Source: Amaranthus tricolor | Lineage: Eukaryota; Streptophyta; Magnoliopsida; Caryophyllales; Amaranthaceae | NCBI RefSeq assembly: GCF_026212465.1 | Contig: NC_080058.1 | Location: 3,026,001 to 3,090,000 of the forward strand | Length of the DNA stretch: 64,000 bases | Reading direction: 5' to 3' | Shown here: piece by piece, positions 1-12,173 of the stretch | Layout: each line of letters starts with the position of its first letter | Numbering within the stretch: position 1 is the stretch's first letter | The notes under the pieces: generated by a model | Databases searched by the model: none | Seen by the model: the letters and a program-made list of their open reading frames with translations, nothing else | Told to the model about the DNA's origin: nothing | Program-made: the position numbers and the translations under genes

Positions 1-1250
1 ATTACGAGTTTGGATTTTAAGTGTTGGAATTGTCATTTAAGTCTTAAAATAGGTGTTTTAAACCTTAGAGTTGGCGAATTAAAAAAAATATATTTCTATT
101 AAACTATCCGTACAATCACACGGATGCGGCCACCGCATATAAGATTTCATGTTAATAATATTTCCTTCGTTTTAAAATGCTTGCTACATTACGATTATTA
201 ACAGTATTTATCGTTCAAGTTTATTTTATATGTTGCAGTTTATATACAAGGAATATTATAGCCAAGTGAAAACTTATTTAAATTATTTATCACATACTTT
301 TATAATATTATCATTTTATTCTTTTTAATGAACATAATTCTATATATATAATCAAAATATATATTAAATTGCGTAACGAAAATATATCTTTAGATTTAGT
401 AGGCCAAAGATTTGTTCATAGATAGTCGGTACACATTTTTCTACTGTATTAGTAGACCAAAGTCTCACTATTCTAGGAAAATGTGTATACTATACATTTC
501 ATGTGCAAATCTTGATGAGTTTGGCATCAACATCATGGTGCAATAATACATCAATTAATAGTCTGTCCTCTCTCTATACACACCCTTATATATACTCTCA
601 ATAAACACCACTTGATTAATAAAAATTCAAAATATCTCAAAAAAAACCAAAATCAACCTAATAACTTTCTTCGCATCAACAAATATAATACTATGAGACT
701 ATTTTTTTAAGTTCTATTGAAATTTAGACATATAAGTAAATAGTACTATAATAATGTGAAAAGAATTACATGTAAAAAAATTTACATAACACACAACAAT
801 GAGTATTGAAATTTCGCACTTATTTTGAAATTTAAAGGTTAATTTATGCATGTGCAGTCAAGTGGTATGCTTAATATCAATTGAACAATGTATTAAAGTA
901 TAGCTACAAGATCACGTGCAATTTCTAACATTATCATTTTCATTTAATTGTCATTCTTAAGACACATTTGTATACAAAGATTTCATATTTAATATGTATC
1001 AAATCTACAAATTCGAATTGAATATGGTTTAGATTTAAAGTTTACAACACTTTTAAATTATTTAATACAATAAAACTTTTTTGTGCAAATTGAACACTTT
1101 GTCGAATTGGGTTAACAATTAACATAATAATATTGTTATTGTAAGGCAGTTTGAATAATATAAGGACATATATTTGCAAGGATGTATAAACCAAGATACA
1201 TAATAATTAATTAATTAATTACTAATGTGACTCATAATTTTTTTAACTCT
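1..1250. other. AT-rich intergenic DNA downstream of the LRR gene
   Basis: I see no coding feature here. The stretch is strongly AT-rich, with a short AATT repeat near 1202-1221. The part next to 1250 should hold the 3' untranslated region of the minus-strand LRR gene, but I cannot place a poly(A) site with confidence. Confidence 0.5.
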
Positions 1251-2345
1251 TCAACATTTTTTACTAAGCGGTTTGCCACAAAGACAAGAATTATAAGCAA
1301 AGGATGACTCTTCCAAGTGATCATAAGGAGAACCGGCGGGTATCGGCCCGCAAAGTTGGTTATGACTCACGTCCAAATGCCCAATGTAAGAAGCTGTGGA
1401 TATGGACTTGGGTATCTGCCCACTGAGCCGATTACGAGACAAATCCAACACCATAAAATACGACCTTGGCCCAAAAGAATCGGGTATCCGACCCTCCAAA
1501 GCATTCCGACTTAAATTCAGTATACTAACACCCGAATTTAACAAACTCCCTGGTATTTGACCCGATATCATGTTACCGTCGAGATTCAAGGTTGCTAAAA
1601 CCGGCATCTTATCAAACATATCGGGTATTTCACCCGATAACTTGTTTAGAGAAAGATCCAAATCCGAAAGACGGTAGATGTTGGATAATGAAACGGGTAA
1701 CGGGCCACCAATTTGGTTACCACTTAACAAAGCCCGACTCATCATTTTAAGTTGGCCCATGTTACTTGGTAATTCACCCGATAACTTGTTATTCCTCAGA
1801 TCCAAGTGCATCAACCGACCCAAGTTGACAATAGACCGAGGAATTGGACCGGTAAGACTATTATCAGCTAAATTAAGAACCGTAAGTTCCTTCAAACGGC
1901 CAATATCACCCGGGATCCGACCCGTAAACTTGTTTCCAATCAAGTCAAGGGTCCGGAGAAAAGGCAGCGAGGTAATACAAGCGGGTATCTCACCCGATAT
2001 CCCTTTCCAGTCGGCTATAGTGAGACTACTTAAACGGTCAAGCTTACAAATAGCCGGGGAGATCGAACCGGTCATGAACCCGGTTCGGTGAGCCCGTTCA
2101 AAAATCGGGTCTTCAGACTCACCCCTCAAATTAATGTCGGCAACCCGGTGAATATACGGGTCGCAACTTACACCATACCAACCTCTACAGCAATCCGAAC
2201 CGGTCCAAGAATTGAAAATACCCAAATATGGTTCATGAAGGGCAGCCTTAATAGACATTAGTGCTGCCCTGTCTGATGGCGGACAAGCAGTAACTACCGT
2301 GATAACGGTCATTGCAAATAACCAAAAATAAAACCATTTTTCCAT
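1251..2345 (-). CDS. Secreted leucine-rich repeat protein, DRT100/PGIP-like
   Basis: This is a single uninterrupted frame of 364 codons plus stop, starting at an ATG. Residues 1-20 form a hydrophobic signal peptide ending in VVTA before Cys21. An LRRNT-type cap follows, with the DCC pair at Cys52-Cys53 and Cys61. From about residue 105 to 330 there are roughly ten plant-type LRRs of the form LxxLDLSxNxLSGxIP. A C-terminal cap with paired cysteines (CLCGKPLSKKC) closes the protein. There is no transmembrane segment and no kinase, so it is a free LRR protein in the secretory path or cell wall, not a receptor kinase. Length and layout match the Arabidopsis DRT100 type (about 370 residues) better than PGIPs (about 330). 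DRT100 was named for complementing E. coli DNA-repair mutants; its plant role is not settled, so I do not infer DNA repair. No intron is needed, which is usual for the family. It stands alone, with no neighbour on the same strand. Confidence 0.9.
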   Translation of the reverse strand: MEKWFYFWLFAMTVITVVTACPPSDRAALMSIKAALHEPYLGIFNSWTGSDCCRGWYGVSCDPYIHRVADINLRGESEDPIFERAHRTGFMTGSISPAICKLDRLSSLTIADWKGISGEIPACITSLPFLRTLDLIGNKFTGRIPGDIGRLKELTVLNLADNSLTGPIPRSIVNLGRLMHLDLRNNKLSGELPSNMGQLKMMSRALLSGNQIGGPLPVSLSNIYRLSDLDLSLNKLSGEIPDMFDKMPVLATLNLDGNMISGQIPGSLLNSGVSILNLSRNALEGRIPDSFGPRSYFMVLDLSRNRLSGQIPKSISTASYIGHLDVSHNQLCGPIPAGSPYDHLEESSFAYNSCLCGKPLSKKC

Positions 2346-2412
2346 TTTTTTTCCCTCTATTTCTTTTGCTTACTACAAAGAAAAATGGTCATAAATGGCG
2401 GAAATTAAAGAT

Positions 2413-2421
2413 TTTTATATA
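2413..2421 (-). promoter_or_regulatory. Putative TATA box of the LRR gene
   Basis: On the minus strand the sequence reads TATATAAAA, about 70 bases before the ATG at 2345. That would put transcription start near 2385 with a leader of about 40 bases. The call rests on motif and spacing only. Confidence 0.5.
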
Positions 2422-2423
2422 AA

Positions 2424-4200
2424 TGACTATGATTATAATAGAGAAATTTTAACAAAATGTGAAGTGAGCTATGAACGATGTCAATGGCTAGCAAATAAAA
2501 GATCAGAAGGTATGCATATAAATACAAAAGAAAAGATGAATATAGAAGTGATGTTGTTAATGACTGTTTTGCCCTTGAATGTAGAGTAAAACTGATGAGA
2601 GAAATTATGGAGCTTTTAAGAAATTGGTATTAAACGGAAAAGTGAGAATGAATTATGTGGATGAAATTAAAAAAAATTAAAATATATAGATAAAATTTAA
2701 AGAAAATAATGTTACATTATTTTAAAAAACTATGATATAAAACAAAAAAATAGACCAAAACGATAATTTAAAATAAATGGGACAGAGGAAAATAAATATT
2801 TAGGCTCTGGGCTTGTGTTAATGTCTAGGCTAGGATTCCAGTGATTTAATAAAAATTTTATTATGTTAAATTGCGTACTTGAATTAGTTGTATAATAAAA
2901 ATGTTATTAAAAACTAATCATAAATTAAGAGTGATGAATAAATATTGTCATTTTTTAAATGTTGCAACTAATTTAAAATGGAGAAAGTACTTCTATTATG
3001 TGGAGATGATTGTTCAATCTCTCTTGTACTAGTATTTTGTAGAGTTGTTTATATTTAACTTAATTGTTTAACTGAAATTGAATAAATTAACTTGACCAAA
3101 AAATATACGAGTATTATATTATTTAAAATCATATAATCAAAATATTTACATATACTTAATAGTCAAATTTAGTCTGATAGGATATATTATACTTCCTCTG
3201 GATTTATTAGTTGCTACAGATAGTGATATTTTTCCTTATAAGTTAGCAACTAATAAAATCGGACAAAGTATATGTAATTTGGCCAAAGATCCGAGTTGAC
3301 GTCTCTAGTATATTGCATTAGACTCATGAGGATAAGGATAAAAAAGAAAAAAGATAAGAGGATTCAATCAAAGAGGGAAATTATTGATGTATAAATTGAA
3401 AGAAGAAGAAATGAAGAAGAAAGTGGAATGGTATGGGCAATGCCCATGTGAATGGTGAAGAAGTGTTAAATGTTAGGTCCAGAGTTTCAGTATTTGGGTC
3501 CTCTTATGTTTGCAGAGTGTTAAAGGTCTGCATATTTTATTATTAATATTGTGGGTCTTTTATGGACATGGTAGAGTTTATTACCACCTCATATTCTAAC
3601 AATATATCCTAATAAACTAATTCAATTTTAGATATTTCAAATTATGTATAATTTAAATTATAAAAAGTTACTTTAAAATATTTACATTGAAACGAATTAA
3701 GGTAGTTCATATTTAAATGTGTTTTAACTTATAAATTATAAATTAAATAAAAATTAAGATTGATTGATTAATAATTTTTAAAAAAAATTATTAGAATATG
3801 AGAGAGTAGTTACATTAATATTACTGCCCTATTTACTGATCTCATGGTCTTTAAGTCTAGTAAAAATAGGAGATGGAATTTTGTTGTTTATGTTAAAGAT
3901 TTAATCAAAAAAATCTAATAAAAGAGAGAAAAATCTAGAAATATATGAAAAGTGTAGAAACACTTGGATTATGTAAAAAAATTTAGATTAGTAGTCATCC
4001 AAGTCATGTAAGACTATAAATAGATAGCCAATTAAAGTAAAGGGGTGGTGAAAAAAAGCCAAAATCAAATAGAAAAAGCATGCTCACAAAAGTGAGGATG
4101 TGAGTGTACACTAAAATATGAGAAATTGGTGAGACATGAGCTCATATAAAAAACTATTTTTATTTAGTCAACTGCTATGTAAATTCAACTTTGTGCTGCT
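2424..4200. other. Intergenic DNA, no gene seen
   Basis: The stretch is AT-rich with no coding frame I can support. A short ATG-initiated frame at 2395-2589 overlaps the LRR promoter and has no recognisable composition. The small palindrome ATGGGCAATGCCCAT lies near 3431-3450. Confidence 0.4.
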
Positions 4201-4205
4201 TGTAT

Positions 4206-4500
4206 GGGCCCGTCTCACTATGAGACGGTCTCATACAAGACTTGCTGTTAATTATATTAAGTAGGCATTAGAATATGGTAAGTAGGCTAGTAGGCTAAGT
4301 TTCTCGGTACGCATTAAGAATATTGTAAGTAGACATTTTAAGTACTTTTACGGTGAGCATTAAGTATATTGTAAGTAGACATTAAGGATAATGTAAGTAG
4401 ACATTAAGGATAATGTAAGTAGACATTAAGAAAACAGTAAGTGGACACTAAGGTTTAATTGTCTGTGCCTAAGAGACGTCTCTCAAAAGACCGTCAGATT
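4206..4500. repeat. 22-bp GTAAGTAGACATTAAG array between GAGACG palindromes
   Basis: Copies of the word GTAAGTAGAC start at 4371, 4393 and 4415, with a variant at 4437, giving a period of 22 bp. Looser copies (AAGTAGGCATTAAG) lie upstream from about 4258. The array sits between the palindrome-like words GAGACGGTCTCAT (about 4221) and AGAGACGTCTCTCAAAAG (about 4470). A related piece recurs near 16760-16880 with AAGTAGGCATTAAG and AAAGAGACAATTTCTCAAAAG, so this is a dispersed family and not a local expansion. Confidence 0.7.
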
Positions 4501-4870
4501 CTCAAATAAGACGGTCTCATGATGAGATCATTTTAATTGGGCATGCCTAATTTACACTTAAAGTATCAAAGTGATCACTTAAAATCTTAAAATGATAAAT
4601 TGATCACTTACCATTTGAAAATGATCACATTTTATAGTCTAAAATGAACTTATACACAACCTTAAAGTGATTACTTACAATATTAAAGTGATTAAATAAT
4701 AAATATAATCTTAAAGTAATTGCTTAAAGTTTAAAAATGATCATTTTATAATCGTAAAATGATTAATTATAATCTTAAAGTAATCGCTTGTAATTTTAAA
4801 GTGATTAATTAGAGAGTTGGACAGATTATATAGGTTGCCTTATAATAAAACGGTTTCGTTGAGACTTAGC
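4501..4870. repeat. Dispersed AAAGTGATCACTTA-array element, copy 1
   Basis: The element opens with GACGGTCTCATGATGAGATC and continues as an irregular array of about 20-bp words alternating 'aaagtgat(c/t)actta' and 'taatctta'. It ends near 4812-4870 with GACAGATTATATAGG and CGGTTTCGTTGAGAC. The same architecture recurs at about 20850-21190, 39345-39545 and 53560-53880. No protein is encoded. Short frames that appear in these arrays are low-complexity artefacts. Confidence 0.65.
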
Positions 4871-5616
4871 GGATAATTAATTACTAATCAAGCCCAAATA
4901 AAAGAACTCAATGCCGCAACCAGAAGAAGTAGAAAAAAGACAACAGGCCATATGGCATTATGGCCCATAGGTGGGCTTGACATGACTACTAGATCCAACT
5001 ACCCAAAAAGGCGGGGACGCTAGTTGTCGGTGCGGACTTATTATCCACACACCGATCCAAGCTAACCATAGTAGGGTTATTTTTTAAAAAAATTTCTTAT
5101 CTTTTACGTGTACCTATATTTATAAGAAAAATAATAGGTATATATTATCACAAATTTTTATATGAGACGGTCTCATAATGAAATATATATCATATTTGGG
5201 TTAAATAGTCTAATAAAAAATAAAAAAAATATTTCATTATGAAAATTGAAATGCATTATGACATATTTTCAAGTGGTTGACAAAAGAAATTTTGAATTTC
5301 CGATTCAATTAACCGAATACCTAACCTGTATTATTATTGAGAATCAAGTCCTATCTTATTGAAAGAGTACGTATTACTTTGTAAAAAAAGGTTCTAAGTT
5401 CGATCCTCAACTAGCCTTTCTATTCCTTTGGCTACCCTATGATAAAAAGAACTTATTTATTACCACTAGTCGAGGATTAGATAAATGAAAATATCCAACT
5501 CGATCATTTTTACTAACTAAAATAAACTCCTATAGTCCTATCAATATCAAATCTTTTACTTGTAAATTCTCAATTCAATTATGATTGTTATCGATTTTTA
5601 TTGAATTAAACTTATT

Positions 5617-5688
<72 letters not shown>

Positions 5689-8140
5689 ATAATCACTAAC
5701 GAATTATAAGTCAATTTTAAAACCTGACACTTTTTGTTATTACAAGGAAAGCATTGCCTCAATTAAACCTATACAATTCATCATCATCATCATATTCAAT
5801 ATCTCATTCAAAAGTATGATCTAAATGAGAAAAAGTGACGGACAATTCATACACGTATTTCCTTGAAAGCATATACAATTGACCGCATTTTAACATGTCT
5901 CTCTCGAGAAGCAAGTTGTATGCTCCAAGAGCATCATGTCCTCAAAACAAATGATTTATCCTCTTAGACACGACATAATATATGCGTATTTCTTTGGTAG
6001 CCAGTTTATGTGTTACTTACCCAAAACAGGCCCTTGGTGGCTGAACATCCTAAACATCATGGGGTGGTCCTCTAAGACAATTAAGGCAAGTATCCCATTT
6101 GCTAATTATGGAGATGCATTCCCTTCAATAATAAGAGGCTTCTTAATTTGGACATATACATGAAACTAAAAGTGGGTCACAATTCACATCATCTATTGAT
6201 AAAACCTTTGATTCTTGCCTTGCGTTATGATAAATCTCATATAGATGTCATTTTATTTCATATATCAAATTGATATGATATTTGTGACAATTTTCTTAGA
6301 AAGCTACCACATAGAGAAGAGATATGTACCAATTTGATTAAGATGAATTAATCGGTAAAACTTAAATATCATACATTATTAGATTAATTGGAAATAACTT
6401 AAAAAAATGGATCTAAAAGTATTTTTTTTATGTGACTCATATATAATCCAATATCATGGGAGTGATCGATGATGTATTTAAGATTGATGATGGTGTAAAG
6501 AAGGTGAACAAATATAGGCATTGTTTGAAGCATCATAAGCAAGTGGCATTATGTGAGTGTTTGAGAACCACAAACAAATAGAGTAGTGAGAGAAATTCCT
6601 TTGGAAATCTCGAGTGGGTGCTCTTGTTTAGTGTTGGATTCAATCTTTGTAATAGCAATAAAGAAAAACGTACAATATGGTATTCGATTATTTGGTTCAG
6701 TTTTATAGTCAAAGAACACATTATTTCTAAGTAGACCCTGTCAGATTAATTGGTTGAGGCTAATTTTGACCAGATCAAATATAATCTAGCAGCAGGTCAT
6801 AGAATTTATTGTTTTCTTTTTATTTTGATTTATATAATAGCTAAAACTACAAGCAATTTATTTTTATAAAATTTTGAAAATACTTTTTCTAATTATATTG
6901 GGTTAAAAAAACTTTTCAAGTCATATTTGTACAATATTATACTCAAAGTATAAAAATTAATAAAATAATAGTAAAGAAGTATTGATGTAAAACTCCTAAT
7001 TTCATCAAATTTTAGAAAAACGGGTTAGATCATTCTAGTCTAAGTCAATCGAATTTTATTCGGTCTGATTGATGTTTTCTTAGTGTTCTTGAATAAAAAA
7101 ATTAAATTCAAAATTTAAATTGGTGTCTCTAATATGAATATAGGTCACATAAGAGTGTAGGATTATGAATAATAATACTTTCTCTATAATTTTGAGTTTG
7201 CATTATAAACTTCAATTTTCAAATATATAAGAACTTTTTAAGTCTTATAATGCAAATTCAAACAAAAAAAGTAGTACTCCTTCCGTTTTTTTTTTATCTT
7301 TCATTTTGGGTTTTTCACACATATTAAGAAAAATAGAATCTTTGGATTGTAGTGGGTATTATTTTAATTAAATAGTGTTACCTTTACAATTAGAATAATT
7401 TATCATCCTAATAACGGCACACAATAGTGTTACCTTAAAAGCCCAAAATTAAGAATCAAGATTCAAGAGAAATCGACATATACCTACCACTCTAAATCTC
7501 TAATGGAAAAAGTTGGAAAAGTGGGAAAATATCCACATTTTTCAGACTTAACGACTCTAAATTAAAGAGTTATGTAAACTAAGAAAAGAAATTGGGTTAG
7601 GATGAAGTGGAGAAGCTTGGGGATTTATAAACTATTATTATCAATAATAATATGAAAGCTTTAATCTTAAAAAATTAAAGTTAACTATATAAATTAATAT
7701 ATTAATTTTAATAGTCATTCATCTTCTTTATTTATTTTAATTTCAAACCATTTCAATTTATAAACCTATTTTGAATATTAGCTATTTAAGAGGAACAAAT
7801 TCTATTATGGGGCCCAAAAATCACATAAAGTGATGATTATGGAAATCTAAAACACAGCTAAATAGTTGTATTCCTATCAAATATGCTGATAAGTGATCAT
7901 TATCCGTCTCAAAAAGACATTTCACTACCACATTTATTAAATGGCTTTCATCTAATAGAGTTTACTAAATTTAAATGAACGCTTGTAATTGTATACTTTG
8001 TAACAAAAATAATTTTTTTATCCAAATAAAAAGTATTATCTACAATTTCGAATAGATAAAAAGTATACAAAATTTATATAAATTATTTTACTATTAATTA
8101 TTATATTATAAAACCAAAACACTGTTAGTATTAACAGGTC
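4871..8140. other. Intergenic DNA, no gene supported
   Basis: The region is AT-rich. It contains a (TA)n microsatellite (listed separately), another GAGACGGTCTCAT end near 5163-5176 and a small 75-codon frame at 5936-6163. That frame begins with ATG but shows no family I know, and I do not annotate it as a gene. Confidence 0.4.
5621..5685. repeat. (TA)n microsatellite
   Basis: About 65 bases of uninterrupted TA dinucleotide can be read directly. Confidence 0.95.
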
Positions 8141-8144
8141 CGTT

Positions 8145-8690
8145 TTTAAATTTTCGGTGGCCTAGGGTGAGATTAAAAATAGGGGCCTTATATAGAAGAT
8201 TAAAAATAGGGGCTCTTATGTAGGAGATTTAAAAACTCATCATTTGAATAAAAACTTTATGTAGAAGATAATGAGAGAAAAAACTTGATGTTCAAGAATG
8301 CTCCAATTCATCCCAATTTTCTAATTAGTTTGAAATATCTTCAAATTCCCTTTTTATCCAAATAAATATGGAAATTTTCCTTTTTTCCTTGAAATTATAA
8401 AGAGCAATTTGTACCCTTTTTTTCTTGAAATGACCATAAAAATTAAAAAATGTAAAAATTTCCATTTAGATTTGGAAGAAAAACTGTGTAAAACTTCTGA
8501 TTGATTGCATTTGTGAGACATTTATAATCTTTGCCATTAATCTCCCATTCCCACTATGGCATTCTCATTTTTTATTTTATTAATTTTTTTAATATTTTAA
8601 TTTAAAGACTTAAAGCTACATAATTTTTAAAATATGGAACCTTGGGCCTTTTCCCCACCCGCCCTAGGCTAGATACGGGCTTGGGTATTA
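8145..8690. mobile_element. Possible non-autonomous DNA element with GGGCC-rich ends
   Basis: The left part reads GTCCGTTTTTAAATTTTCGG and then CCTAGGG and AGGGGCC. The right part reads CCTTGGGCC, CCCGCCCTAGG and GGGC, so the ends are GC-rich and partly complementary around an AT-rich core. A similar layout (TTAGGGCCTGAGGCAAG, GGGCCCCC, AGGGCCCTGAC) occurs at 48655-49595. No target duplication was resolved and the limits are approximate. Confidence 0.4.
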
Positions 8691-8704
8691 ATTATACCAG
8701 AAAA

Positions 8705-8963
8705 ATTAATATTAATAATTCAACTTTTAAATGACCTTTGATTTATTTTTTAATAATTTACTTTTTATCTTTAATTTGTTGTTAGCATATCTTTCTATTT
8801 TCTAATATAATCCAACATTTGACCTTATTAATTTGTTGTCAGCATACTCTATTAATAGTTTGTTGACTGCAAATTAAGAGAAAATGTTCCATTATTAAAA
8901 GATAATCTAAATATGAGATTATCTACAATGGATAGGTGAAATGTTGGATTATTAATTAACATC
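8705..8963. mobile_element. MITE-like element with ATTAATAATTCAAC ends, copy 1
   Basis: The left end reads ATTAATATTAATAATTCAAC. The right end, near 8940-8963, reads GAAATGTTGGATTATTAATT, which is the inverse complement of the left with a few changes. Terminal similarity reaches further inward through 'taataattca' words. A second copy is at 41639-41907. The element is about 260 bp and non-coding. Confidence 0.55.
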
Positions 8964-11510
8964 AATTTCCTATAATCTGTTAGACGTATTTGGTCAAAGA
9001 CTTTTTACTTACTTTTTAGTTGAAATATTAGCTTTTGGCTTTTTGGTTGATTTTTACTTATTTATTGGTTAAACAACCGCAAAGAGATTTGATAAATGAC
9101 TTACGAGTCATTAGTACAGGAGACTATTTTTATGTTTAAGGCCTGATTGGATTGGGAGTATTATAGGAAAAATAGTAACCCAGTAAATAATTAAGGGTAT
9201 TTAAATAGACTGGATTGAAAGTAATTATTTGAGCCCGTTAAATTTTACCCCAAATATAGGGGTACTTAGTACCTTGCCCTACTCCAGAGTAATTATTCCA
9301 ACTACTCCTTTATCACGTGCATTCCTCCATCATCTTCTTTATTTCTTTTCATTTCAAATATTCTTTCTCTTATCTCTCTTTTCTCATGTTACTCTCCAAT
9401 CTACAAAAAAATTATAATTTTAAAAATTTTGTAGATTATATATTTTTCTTAATGTAGATAAAAATCATCAATTTCATTTCATCTTTTTTAGTTTCTCTAT
9501 TTTTTTTTATTGAATTTTTCTGGGATTTGATATTCGAATTTGAGATATTTTATGTGCATTATAAAGAATTTATATAAAAAAAACTTATTTTTGTACCTAA
9601 AAAAAATTATTTTGGATTTTAACGGTATTTATGATTTTTAGGTTAAAATTTTGAGAGCTCATGAGGATTACCTTCAAAATTAATGGAGAGAGAGAGGGAA
9701 GAGATAAATACCAATTTAACTTTAAACTTTATTTTTCCAAAAATGAAATTGAAAATGACTCTTTGTGAATATTTCCACTAATTTATTAATTTATATCTAA
9801 CTGCATATCCAATTACCCCGAAAATATTTTATCTCTCTTATTTTATTTTCTCTATTATTTATGGCATAAAATTTACTATTGAAATGAATCAATTGATTCC
9901 AGGCCACCACTTAATATAGTTTTGCTTTCTGTCTCCAAAGTCCATAAAAATTTGTCTGATGATTAGCTTTAACAGTTTGTTTAATAGTGATACTGATTGA
10001 TTATGATATTTTAAAGCCATACAGTAATATGGAACCCACCAAGATGCATGCGCACCAAATCTTTGAATTGCTAATATACATCTTTACCGTGTTTATTCCT
10101 TACTAAACTAATTCATTATCAGATTAAATAGGGTTTAAAATATCTAATTTGAGTCATTTACTTAAATAGTAGTCGGTGTACAAATCCATAAGATGTTGAC
10201 TTCATTTGTCATTGCGTAAATATTGTTGAATAACAAATTAGAAATTAAACTCTTATTATATAAAATGTCTCGAGTTGAGAGAACTTTATATAAGAATTAA
10301 GGAATTTATTTCTAAAAATAGAAAATTTTAAATTTTATAAATGTCAATTTTAGTCAATAAAATAACATATTAAAAATTAAGAAATTTTAAAAAGGTGATA
10401 ATTAATTTAATTTAAAATTTTCTTACTATAAAATCATATTAGATGAGAAATTATGATAAACGAAGTAAAATTAAAGTTTGTGTTCGACAAGTGTGAATGT
10501 AATGCTTAGACTCTACGGTTGCAAAAGAATAATGTAATGAATAGGAATTGATGATTTTGGATTATTACTTTTTAAAGAGTATGTCTCAAATTAAGCATAT
10601 AATGTGCAAATCCAAATATTAAGTACAAGGTGAGTCGGTTATTTATCTTTATATGTAAATTGAAATAATTCATTGTGTTTTTTGAATTATATATTACTCC
10701 GTGTTCGTGCCAATCATTCCAGGGATTACTACATCACCTAACAATGTTTATTTCGTTGGACTGAAAAGAAAAATAATCTTACTAAATTGAAACTGTTTTG
10801 TTCTTTGTATATATTTGCTGAAAAAAAATTTTACCAAATAAAATTACTTTGATGAGCAACTTATTTGTTTTATCAAAAGGTATTCTAACGCTCCCAAAAT
10901 AACACAAAAAGTCCCTTTATACTAAAAAAATACTTAAATATTATCCCTTTAATCTTAAAATAAATTATAAATTTAGTCTAGTCATGGCTAATGTGGAAAA
11001 GCCAACAATTACTAAAAATACATATAATATGTGTACGTCCAATAAAAGGAAAATTCTTCCTAAAATCATATGATTGTCCGAGAGTATTCTACAAAATTAA
11101 TATACTAATCAATATTTTACTAAATTACCGATATGAAATGAATAAATATAATATATTACTCTTGTAAAAAGTATAGTGGGCACATTGTTAAATGACAATG
11201 TAAAGAAGCATTAGCCAATAAGTAGGTAACACATGTATGGCAGAAAAACGTCCACTTTTCACAAATTTGTGAACCCAAATTATCAAATTCAAGCTATTAA
11301 GAATATATCTTATCTATAATGGATTCCATCATAAGGTATATGAAAGAATTGTACTATAATTCAAGTCTGAAAGGTACTTTCCTAGAGTTCCCACACCCAA
11401 ATGGAAAAAGCTATATACCCAACTTTTGAACCAAAATAATGCTGGAGTACTTGGTGACGTGAACACATTTTTGAGTGGTGTGTCCACCACGAGAGGGCAA
11501 CCACCTTGAT
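8964..11510. other. Intergenic DNA, no gene seen
   Basis: The region is AT-rich. Near 9141-9930 a stretch begins GGCCTGATTGGATTGGGAG and ends GATTCCAGGCC, which could be the terminal repeats of another non-autonomous DNA transposon, but I see no target duplication. The 62-codon frame at 9229-9417 lies inside it and is not supported as a gene. Confidence 0.35.
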
Positions 11511-11514
11511 TACG

Positions 11515-11930
11515 ACTAGGGATGATATGCGGGTAAAATTATGTAGATTTTACATTGTATGATTGTATCTATTTCAGTTGAGATGGATATGAGTATGATT
11601 TTGGTGGATAGTGAGTAGGTATGAGTATGAAAAGTCCTACTCATCATGGGTAGTGGGTAGATAGTGAGTATGAGGTCTTATCCGCCCTATACCCATCCGC
11701 GCTATCCAATATCCATCCGCCCCCTCCCGCGCCAAAGCTGCCCGTCATATATTTATAATGTATTAATTTATACCAATTTTGTATATTTTTATTGGTCATA
11801 GTGGGTGGAGATAAATTTGAATGCATATCCAGGTAGGCAGATGTGGGTATGAAAATTTTACCCATCATGAATGGTGGATAGATTATGGCCATTATGGGTA
11901 TAAAAGTTTTAGGTGGGTATGGGTATAGAG
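11515..11930. repeat. GGGTA/CCCATC-rich dispersed repeat
   Basis: This is a 400-bp stretch with many copies of GGGTAT, GTGGGTA and their complement ACCCATC, flanked by ATGATATGCGGGTA on the left and GGTGGGTATGGGTATAG on the right. Its composition differs from the AT-rich surroundings. It is probably a decayed transposon. I cannot set the class. Confidence 0.4.
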
Positions 11931-12173
11931 AGAGCGTACCGCATCATCATCATCCAACCCAGTATATCCCGCTCTTAGAAAGCTAAAGCCAGGGTTTGGG
12001 GAGGGAAGGACGGCGGCAACTCATACCCAAAAGATTCTCCCGAATTGAGAAAGATAAAGAGACGTGAAAAACACGAGAAAGACAACTTGAAGGCCTATAG
12101 ACAAAAGGACCACTACAAAAGAGAACAAAGAACTAAAAAGAAAGGAAACGGTAAGAGGTAAGGGGTTGAGGGC

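Noticed and set aside
1317..2091. Plus-strand frames opposite the LRR gene
   Set aside because: They are antisense to an intact, well-conserved minus-strand LRR protein.
5936..6163. 75-codon frame starting MSSKQMIYPL
   Set aside because: It has an ATG, but there is no family, splice context or promoter, and it lies in transposon-rich DNA. It could be a relic exon but cannot be supported.
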